From Cellulomonas telluris (GTDB lineage: Bacteria; Actinomycetota; Actinomycetes; Actinomycetales; Cellulomonadaceae), in the NCBI RefSeq assembly GCF_004886325.1, contig NZ_QXFN01000001.1:62001-126000 (forward strand): DNA of 64,000 bases. The letters run 5' to 3'. This document shows, one piece after another, positions 58,340-64,000 of the stretch. Both the position numbers and the translations under genes were made by a program. Every line of letters starts with the position of its first letter. Within the stretch, counting starts at the first letter, position 1. The notes beneath the pieces are model-generated. The model saw only the letters and a program-made list of their open reading frames with translations. It was not told the DNA's origin and did not search any database.

Positions 58340-60069
58340 CAGCTGCTCCCCACACCGGGCGAGCGCAGCCGCTCGCACACCGCCACGATCCCCGCGGTCA
58401 GCGCCGCGAGCAGCACGGACGCCGCCAGGGCGGTCCCGTAGTTGTCGACACCCGGCCGCCCGAGCAGCCGGAAGATGACGACCGGCAGCGTCGGGTTCTC
58501 GGGACGAGCGAGGAACGACGTCGCGCCGAACTCCCCCAGCGACGCGGCGAACGCGAACCCCAGCGCGAGGCCGAGCGAGCGCAGCGCGACCGCCAGGTCC
58601 ACCGTGCGCAGGACACGCGCCGGGGACGCGCCGAGCGTCGCCGCCGCCTCCCGCAGCCGCGGGTCGATCGCGCGGAGCACCGGCAGCACGGTCCGCACGA
58701 CGAGCGGCACGGCGACGACCGCCTGCGCGACCGGCACGAGCACGCCGGACGTCCGCAGGTCCAGCGGGAGGCCGAGCGGTCGGTCCATCGACACGAGGAA
58801 CCCGAACCCGACCGTCACCGCGGACACCCCGAGCGGCAGCATGAACAGCGCGTCGAGCCCTGCCACGGCCCGCCGCCCGGCCGCGGCGCGCGGCCGGCGC
58901 GACACCACGAGCGCGACCAGGCCGCCGACGAGCACCGCGATCACGGTCGCGTCGAGCGCGACCCGCAGCGACGTCACGGCCGCCTCCCACGGGGTCACGC
59001 GCAGCACGTCAGCGGGCTCGGCGAGCCGGGCGTAGTTGCCCAGTCCCCACCCGTCCGGCGTGCGCAGCGAGCGGACCACGAGGTTGACCAGCGGCAGCGC
59101 GATCAGGCCGGCGACGGTGACGGCGGTGACGACGACGGCGACCATGTCGAACGGGTCGCGCAGGCGCACGGGGTGCGCCGCGTCGACGGGCTCGGTCAGG
59201 TGCAGCGCCCGCTCGGTGCGGGCGCGGGCGCGGCCCGCGAGCGCGAGCGCGGCGACCACGACGACGAGCTGCACGACCGACAGCACGGCGGCGGCGCGCA
59301 GGTCGAGGAACTGCGTGGTCTGCACCCAGATCTCGGTCTCGACCGTGCCGAACTGCCGCCCGCCCAGCACGAGCACGGTGCCGAACGCGGTCGCGCAGAA
59401 CAGGAACGTCAGGGACGCGGCGGACGCGATCGCGGGGGCGAGCGCGGGCAGCGTCACGGTCCGGAAGGCCCGCCACGGCGACGCGCCGAGCGAGCGCGCG
59501 GCCTGCTCGGCGCGCGGGTCGAGCCGCTCCCACAGCCCACCCACCGTGCGTACGACGACGGCGGTGTTGAAGAAGACGAGCGCCAGGACGATCGCCGTCA
59601 TGGTCCCGTCGAGCCCGAGCCCGAGCCCGCCGAGCAGCCCGCCCTCGACCAGCAGCGAGCGGAACGCGACGCCGACCACCACCGTCGGCAGCACGAACGG
59701 CACGGTGACGAACGCCCGCACCGCCGCGCGCCCCGGGAACGTGCACCGGTGCAGCAGGTACGCGGCGGGGACCCCGAGCAGCACCGACCCCAGCGTGCCG
59801 AGCGTCGCCTGCGTGAGGGTCTGCCCGACGATCCGCCACGTGCGCGGCCGGCCCAGCACGTCCGCGAACCCGCCCAGGTCGAGCGCGCCGTCGGTGACGA
59901 ACCCGCGGCCGACGATCGCCGCGACCGGCCAGGCGAAGAACACGCCGAGGAACACCAGCGGCACGACGACCGCGGCGCCCCAGAACAGGACGCGCCCGGG
60001 CGGCACGCCGCCGCCGCGCGGCCCGGGGGCCGGTGCGGCGGGGCGTGCCCGCTCGAGCGTCGTCGTCAT
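58336..60069 (-). CDS. thiP: Thiamine ABC transporter permease (two-domain)
   Basis: The 577-aa protein has two sets of six membrane spans, each with the EAA loop: LDPRAEQAARSLGASPWRAFRTVTLP (half 1) and IDPRLREAAATLGASPARVLRTVDL (half 2), the ThiP/FbpB fused form. It pairs with the ATPase just downstream (4-nt overlap) and with the binding protein 16 bp upstream. The EAA sequences contact the ATPase. Thiamine is inferred from the TPP riboswitch. ATG at 60069. Confidence 0.88.
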   Translation of the reverse strand: MTTTLERARPAAPAPGPRGGGVPPGRVLFWGAAVVVPLVFLGVFFAWPVAAIVGRGFVTDGALDLGGFADVLGRPRTWRIVGQTLTQATLGTLGSVLLGVPAAYLLHRCTFPGRAAVRAFVTVPFVLPTVVVGVAFRSLLVEGGLLGGLGLGLDGTMTAIVLALVFFNTAVVVRTVGGLWERLDPRAEQAARSLGASPWRAFRTVTLPALAPAIASAASLTFLFCATAFGTVLVLGGRQFGTVETEIWVQTTQFLDLRAAAVLSVVQLVVVVAALALAGRARARTERALHLTEPVDAAHPVRLRDPFDMVAVVVTAVTVAGLIALPLVNLVVRSLRTPDGWGLGNYARLAEPADVLRVTPWEAAVTSLRVALDATVIAVLVGGLVALVVSRRPRAAAGRRAVAGLDALFMLPLGVSAVTVGFGFLVSMDRPLGLPLDLRTSGVLVPVAQAVVAVPLVVRTVLPVLRAIDPRLREAAATLGASPARVLRTVDLAVALRSLGLALGFAFAASLGEFGATSFLARPENPTLPVVIFRLLGRPGVDNYGTALAASVLLAALTAGIVAVCERLRSPGVGSSW

Positions 60070-60085
60070 CTCGTCCCCGGGTCGG

Positions 60086-61192
60086 TCAGCCGACGACCGT
60101 GTCGGACCAGGTCGCCAGCCACTCCTCGCGGTGCGCGTCGATGTCCGCCGGGGCGACCTCGAACGGCTGCTCGGCGAGCGGCGCCCAGCGGGTCCACTCC
60201 TCGGGCAGCTCGACGGCGGTGCTGACCGGGTAGACGTACATCGACCCCGGCAGGTCGGCCTGGACGGCGTCGGAGAGCAGGAAGTCGATCAGCTGCGCAC
60301 CGCCCTCGGGGTTGTCCGCGCCCGCGAGCACCCCCGCGTACTCGACCTGCCGGAAGCACGTGTCGAGGAGCGCGCGCGTGGTGGGCTCCGTCCCGCCCTC
60401 GGGGACCGTGAACGGCGGGGACGACGCGTACGACAGCACGATCGGCCGCGGCCCGTCGCCGCCGCCCGCGGTGAAGTCCGTGTAGTACGCCTCGCTCCAG
60501 CCGTCGGCGACCTTCAGGCCGTTGTCGCGCAGGCCCGCCCAGTAGTCGACCCACCCGTCCTCGCCGAACGCGCCGATCGTCGCGAGGACGAACGCCAGCC
60601 CCGGGGACGAGGTGACGGGGTCGGGCACGACGAGCAGGCCGCGGTAGGCCGGGTCGAGCAGGCTCTCGAGCGTCGTCGGCTCGGGCACCCCCTGCTCCGC
60701 GAACCACGCGGTGTCGACGTTGACGCAGACGTCGGAGTAGTCGACCGCGGTCAGCGCGCCGTCGTCGTCGCCCTCGACCGCGTACCGGGCCGCGTCCTCG
60801 GCGGCCGGTGCCGTCACGTCCGCCGGGACGACGACGCCCTCGTCGAGCGCGCGCGTCGCGAACGCGTTGTCGAGCCCGTAGACGACGTCACCGAGCGGCG
60901 CGTCCTTGGTGAGCACGAGCTGGTTCGCGAGCGCGCCGGCGTCGGCCTGCTGCACCACCTCGACGGTCAGCCCGGACTCCTCCTCGAACTGCTCGAGCAG
61001 CCCCTCCGACAGGGCGAAGGACTCGTGGGTCACGAGCGTGACGGTGCCGCCGCCGGCGGTGCCGGTCGCGTCGTCGCTCGCGCCGCTGCCGGAGCCGGAG
61101 CCGACGGCGGAGCAGGCGGTCAGGGCGAGGGCGGCGGCCCCGGCCGTCGCCAGGGCACGGGCGCCGGGGCGCCACGTCGTGCGGGGGGTCAT
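60086..61192 (-). CDS. thiB: Thiamine ABC transporter substrate-binding lipoprotein
   Basis: The 368-aa protein has a lipoprotein signal (ATAGAAALALTACSAV, lipobox LTAC at about residue 27), a Gly/Ser linker, and the ThiB-like domain. Its hallmark pieces are VTLVTHESFALSEGLLEQFEEESGLTVEVVQQADAG (residues 51-86), LTKDAPLGDVVYGLDNAFATRAL and VPDPVTSSPGLAFVLATI. It captures thiamine outside the membrane. The gene follows a TPP riboswitch, so TPP excess would lower expression of the whole operon. ATG at 61192 with GGAGGACAG. Confidence 0.88.
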   Translation of the reverse strand: MTPRTTWRPGARALATAGAAALALTACSAVGSGSGSGASDDATGTAGGGTVTLVTHESFALSEGLLEQFEEESGLTVEVVQQADAGALANQLVLTKDAPLGDVVYGLDNAFATRALDEGVVVPADVTAPAAEDAARYAVEGDDDGALTAVDYSDVCVNVDTAWFAEQGVPEPTTLESLLDPAYRGLLVVPDPVTSSPGLAFVLATIGAFGEDGWVDYWAGLRDNGLKVADGWSEAYYTDFTAGGGDGPRPIVLSYASSPPFTVPEGGTEPTTRALLDTCFRQVEYAGVLAGADNPEGGAQLIDFLLSDAVQADLPGSMYVYPVSTAVELPEEWTRWAPLAEQPFEVAPADIDAHREEWLATWSDTVVG

Positions 61193-61271
61193 CTGTCCTC
61201 CGTCGTCGTGCGGAGGGGTCCCCGCCGACGACGCACCGCACGGCGCGACGACCGGCGGGGAAAGAGCTGCC

Positions 61272-61373
61272 CGACTCCCTACGCCGGTATCACCCGGATC
61301 AGGTTCGAGGGTCTGCGGTGGTCCGCACTCTCAGCGTCCGGGCACCCTGCGGCGCTCGACGCTCCCCTGTCGT
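61272..61373 (-). ncRNA. TPP riboswitch (THI element)
   Basis: On the minus strand the conserved aptamer pieces appear in order: AGGGGAGC, GGGTGCCC, GCTGAGAG, a variable P3, ACCCTCGAACCTGATCCGGG, then ATACCGGCGTAGGGA. GCTGAGAG and CTGATC...ATACCGGCG...GGGA are the thiamine-pyrophosphate contacts. It lies 80 bp before the thiB ATG. Ligand binding should reduce translation or elongation. Confidence 0.95.
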
Positions 61374-61514
61374 TCACGGCCGATCCTAGACCCGCGGCGG
61401 CGGCGGTCCGGACGCCCGTCCGGGGCGGCGCAGGCGGCACCGGACTGCGGAGCGGGGCGCGCGCCGTTAGCGTCGTCCCCGGCAGCGGACACGGTGCGGG
61501 ACCTGGGAGGACGC

Positions 61515-61769
61515 GTGGCGGACAACGACAAGTCGATGGTGGCGAAGATCGTCGGCATGGGCGTGACGCTCGGGGCGGCGTGGGTGGCCCACAAGGTCAT
61601 CGACGCGGCGTGGGAGAGGACCCGCGGGCACAAGCCGCCGGCGGCGGACTCCACGGACGAGGACATCAACTTCTCGGAGGTCGCCGCGGCCGCCGTCATC
61701 ACGGGTGCGCTCGTCGCCCTCTCGCGCGTGCTGGCGACCCGCGGCGCCGCGAAGCTCATCGGGCGGTAG
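61515..61769 (+). CDS. DUF4235 family small membrane protein
   Basis: The 84-aa protein matches DUF4235: KIVGMGVTLGAAWVAHKVIDAAWERTRGHKPP (first span and amphipathic helix) and FSEVAAAAVITGALVALSRVLATRGAAKL (second span). These are short actinobacterial proteins of unknown function, possibly stress-linked. GTG at 61515 has GGGAGGACGC as Shine-Dalgarno sequence. Divergent from the thiamine operon. Confidence 0.85.
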   Translation: MADNDKSMVAKIVGMGVTLGAAWVAHKVIDAAWERTRGHKPPAADSTDEDINFSEVAAAAVITGALVALSRVLATRGAAKLIGR

Positions 61770-61782
61770 CGCCGGCACGGAC

Positions 61783-61821
61783 GTGCAGCGTCCGTCGCGC
61801 CCGGTGGGACGAACGCTGCAC
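61783..61821. terminator. Bidirectional hairpin terminator
   Basis: A 14-bp stem with one mismatch (61783-61796 with 61808-61821; GTGCAGCGT outer arm) lies between the convergent DUF4235 and SulP genes. Confidence 0.7.
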
Positions 61822-61850
61822 GGCACCGCCCGGGGCGGGCGCGGGTCGCC

Positions 61851-63422
61851 TCAGTGGCCGGCGCCGAGGGTGCCCGCGAGGCGGTCCAGGCGCGCCCTGC
61901 TGTCCGCGTTGACACCGACGAACTCGACCCGCGTGCCGCGGGCGGCGTAGCGGGTGCGGATCGCGTCGAGCGCGGCGACCGTGGACGCGTCCCACACGTG
62001 GGCGCGGGACAGGTCGATCACGACGCGCTCCGGGTCGCCCGTGTAGTCGAAGCGGTGCACCAGGTCGTTCGACGACGCGAAGAACAGCGCGCCCTCGACG
62101 GCGTAGACGCGCGTCCCGTCCTCGTCCGACGCGTCGAGCCGCGTCACGGTCGTCAGGTGCGCGACGCGGCGCGCGAACAGGACCGTCGCGACGAGCACGC
62201 CGACGCCCACCCCGTACGCGAGGTTGTGCGTCGCGACGGTGACCGCGACGGTCGAGAGCATCACGGCCGTCTCGGACAGCGGCATGCGGCGCAGCGTGCG
62301 CAGCGAGTGCCAGTCGAACGTGCCGACGGCGACCATGACCATGACCGCGACCAGCGCGGCCATCGGCATCACGGCCACGACGTCCCCGAGCCCCACGCAC
62401 AGCGCCAGCAGGAAGACCCCGGCGAGGAACGTGGAGATCCGCGTGCGGGCGCCGGAGACCTTCACGTTGATCATCGTCTGGCCGATCATCGCGCAGCCGC
62501 CCATGCCCCCGAAGAAGCCGGTGACGACGTTCGCGACGCCCTGCCCCCACGACTCGCGCGTCTTGTCGGAGTGGGTGTCCGTGACCTCGTCGACGAGCTT
62601 CGCGGTCATGAGCGACTCGAGCAGGCCGACGACGGCCATGGCGAGCGCGTACGGGAGCACGATCTGCAGCGTCTCGAGCGTGAACGGCACGTCCGGGACG
62701 AGCAGCGTGGGCAGGCTCTCGGGCAGCGCGCCCTCGTCGCCGACGGTCGGCACGGCGATCCCGGCGGCCACGACGAGGACCGTGAGCAGGACGATCGCGA
62801 CGAGGGGCGCGGGGACGACGGTCGTGAACCGTGGCAGCAGCACCATGATCGCGATGCCGGCGGCGACGAGCGGGTAGACGACCCACGGCACGTCGACGAG
62901 GTGCGTGAGCTGCGACGTGAAGATGAGGATCGCGAGCGCGTTGACGAAGCCGACCATCACCGAGCGCGGGATGAAGCGCATGAGCCGGGCGACGCCCGCG
63001 AGCCCGAGCACGACCTGCAGCACGCCCGCCAGGACCACGGTCGCGAGCAGGTACTCGACCCCGTGCTCGCGCACGACCGGCGCCACGACGAGCGCGACCG
63101 CGCCGGTCGCGGCGGAGATCATCGCCGGCCGCCCGCCGACGACCGCGATGGTCACCGCCATCGTGAACGACGCGAACAGGCCCAGCCGCGGGTCCACGCC
63201 CGCGATGATCGAGAACGCGATCGCCTCGGGGATGAGCGCGAGGGCGACGACGAGGCCCGCGAGCACCTCCGTCCGCAGGCGCGCCGGCGAGCGCAGCGCG
63301 GAGCGGACGGACCACGCCTCGTCGGCCTCGGGCGCGCCGTCGACCGGCACGGGGGCGGGGGCCGGGTCGGGCATCGGGACGGCTGACGTGGGCGTGGCGT
63401 CGGGGGGCGTGTCGGCGGGCAC
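61851..63422 (-). CDS. SulP family anion transporter with STAS domain
   Basis: The 523-aa protein has an N-terminal Pro-rich tail, twelve to fourteen membrane segments with SulP hallmarks (AGLVVALALIPEAIAFSIIAGVDPRLGLFASF; GVGVLVATVLFARRVAHL), and a C-terminal STAS domain (residues 395-510, VVIDLSRAHVWDASTVAALDAI). It is a proton- or sodium-coupled importer or exchanger for sulfate, bicarbonate or a dicarboxylate; the STAS Ser-Thr pair is D-A-S-T. GTG at 63422 with GGAAGGGGA. Divergent from the MerR gene with its operator between. Confidence 0.9.
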   Translation of the reverse strand: MPADTPPDATPTSAVPMPDPAPAPVPVDGAPEADEAWSVRSALRSPARLRTEVLAGLVVALALIPEAIAFSIIAGVDPRLGLFASFTMAVTIAVVGGRPAMISAATGAVALVVAPVVREHGVEYLLATVVLAGVLQVVLGLAGVARLMRFIPRSVMVGFVNALAILIFTSQLTHLVDVPWVVYPLVAAGIAIMVLLPRFTTVVPAPLVAIVLLTVLVVAAGIAVPTVGDEGALPESLPTLLVPDVPFTLETLQIVLPYALAMAVVGLLESLMTAKLVDEVTDTHSDKTRESWGQGVANVVTGFFGGMGGCAMIGQTMINVKVSGARTRISTFLAGVFLLALCVGLGDVVAVMPMAALVAVMVMVAVGTFDWHSLRTLRRMPLSETAVMLSTVAVTVATHNLAYGVGVGVLVATVLFARRVAHLTTVTRLDASDEDGTRVYAVEGALFFASSNDLVHRFDYTGDPERVVIDLSRAHVWDASTVAALDAIRTRYAARGTRVEFVGVNADSRARLDRLAGTLGAGH

Positions 63423-63509
63423 GGCTGTCCCCTTCCGGGGTGACGAGGGGTGGGAACCGCGCGCGACGTCGGGCACGGCAGGGCGAGGCGCCCTGGGGCG
63501 ACGGCAACT

Positions 63510-63529
63510 CTACCCTTACGTGAGGGTAG
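63510..63529. promoter_or_regulatory. MerR-type operator between SulP and MerR genes
   Basis: CTACCCTTACGTGAGGGTAG is a 20-bp dyad with perfect 7-bp outer arms (one inner mismatch). It lies midway in the divergent gap of 156 bp, about 87 bp from the SulP start and 50 bp from the MerR start, so it may serve both genes. Confidence 0.75.
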
Positions 63530-63578
63530 GGTCGAACGTCCGCGAACCGACGCCCCCCCGACCGGCAGGATGGTGCCC

Positions 63579-63956
63579 ATGACCGACGAGCCCCCGACGA
63601 CGATGCACATCGGCGCGGTCGCCGAGCGGACGGGCCTGTCGCTGCGCACCCTGCGCCACTACGACGAGGTCGGCCTGCTGCGCCCCTCCGCCCGCACCGA
63701 CGGCGGGTTCCGGCTCTACACGGACGCCGACGTGGAGCGGCTGCTGCTCATCCGCCGCATGAAGCCGCTCGGCTTCACGCTCGAGGAGATGGCCGACCTG
63801 CTCGCCGTCACCGACCGCATCGCCGCCGGCGACGTCGACGAGGGCGTGCGCGCGCAGCTCGAGGGCCACCTCGCCGCCGCCCGGGAGCGGCGGGCCGACC
63901 TCGCGCGCCGGCTGGCGATGGCCGACGAGTTCATCGCCCTGCTCGAGGCCCGCTGA
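63579..63956 (+). CDS. MerR family transcriptional regulator
   Basis: The 125-aa protein has the MerR winged helix (residues 10-75: IGAVAERTGLSLRTLRHYDEVGLLRPS and GGFRLYTDADVERLLLIRRMKPLGFTLEEM) and a short dimerisation helix. No C-terminal ligand domain or Cys cluster, so the inducer is unclear. ATG at 63579 follows CAGGAT (63566-63571) by 7 nt; an ATG at 63570 is possible. Divergent from SulP. The last 44 bp of the window hold nothing recognisable. Confidence 0.9.
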   Translation: MTDEPPTTMHIGAVAERTGLSLRTLRHYDEVGLLRPSARTDGGFRLYTDADVERLLLIRRMKPLGFTLEEMADLLAVTDRIAAGDVDEGVRAQLEGHLAAARERRADLARRLAMADEFIALLEAR

Positions 63957-64000
63957 CGCGCGCGGGACCGGCCGGCAGCGGCGTCGGTCAGCGGGGGCCG

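Noticed and set aside
57269-61192. Iron(III) ABC transporter
   Set aside because: Protein similarity would allow it, but the TPP riboswitch directly upstream points to thiamine.

Overview
The window is a high-GC chromosomal segment of an actinobacterium, most likely Cellulomonas or a close relative. The evidence is the very high G+C, frequent GTG starts, many apparently leaderless genes, and a block of secreted plant-polysaccharide enzymes: a GH11 xylanase and a CE4 deacetylase with CBM2b-type modules, and a GH5 cellulase with Ig-like and CBM46-like modules. I saw no rRNA, tRNA, CRISPR array, transposase or phage gene. No search tool was run, so family names rest on motifs recognised by eye.

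Layout. 1-8.6 kb: a truncated beta-propeller gene, a four-cold-shock-domain protein, a TetR regulator with three operators facing a membrane protein, and housekeeping-type genes (acetyltransferases, P-loop kinase, nitrilase-family amidohydrolase). 8.6-18.5 kb: a NarL-type two-component pair, a VanY-like peptidase, an alpha/beta hydrolase facing a GntR regulator, a BmrR-like MerR gene with a clear MerR promoter, an ArsR/SRPBCC pair, and a SigE-family sigma factor with its membrane partner. 18.6-30.6 kb: a PilZ protein, trpS behind a Trp-Trp leader peptide, TspO-like and GPP34 genes, a cupin, a secreted Cip1-like protein, methyltransferases, a hemerythrin-like protein and HNH proteins.

30.6-41 kb is the accessory, polysaccharide-degrading part: deacetylase-CBM and xylanase-CBM genes ending in four consecutive hairpins, a DUF559-like putative nuclease flanked by 19-bp periodic repeat arrays, a DUF2975/XRE pair, a secreted beta-helix protein, and the GH5 cellulase. 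Three promoters here (Cip1-like, beta-helix, GH5) share a GAA-centred site 29-30 nt upstream of the -10, which suggests one regulator. 41-53 kb: a lipase-maturation-factor-like protein, two MFS exporters (one with a 20-aa leader peptide), an SDR, a NUDIX/methyltransferase pair, and a tightly overlapped operon coding for a mini-ORF resembling a phosphatase C-terminus, a cellulose-synthase-like glycosyltransferase, a STAS protein and an RsbW-like kinase. After it come a PfpI-type protein and an ECF42-type sigma factor with its DGPF/YCII partner. 53-64 kb: acetyltransferases, small lipoproteins, a thiamine ABC transporter behind a TPP riboswitch, and a SulP transporter facing a MerR gene.

The most distinctive observations are the glycosyltransferase/partner-switch operon, the 19-bp arrays around the DUF559-like gene, the tetra-cold-shock protein, the common site upstream of the secreted enzymes, and about 31 genes whose start codon lies 6-7 nt after a -10-like hexamer.
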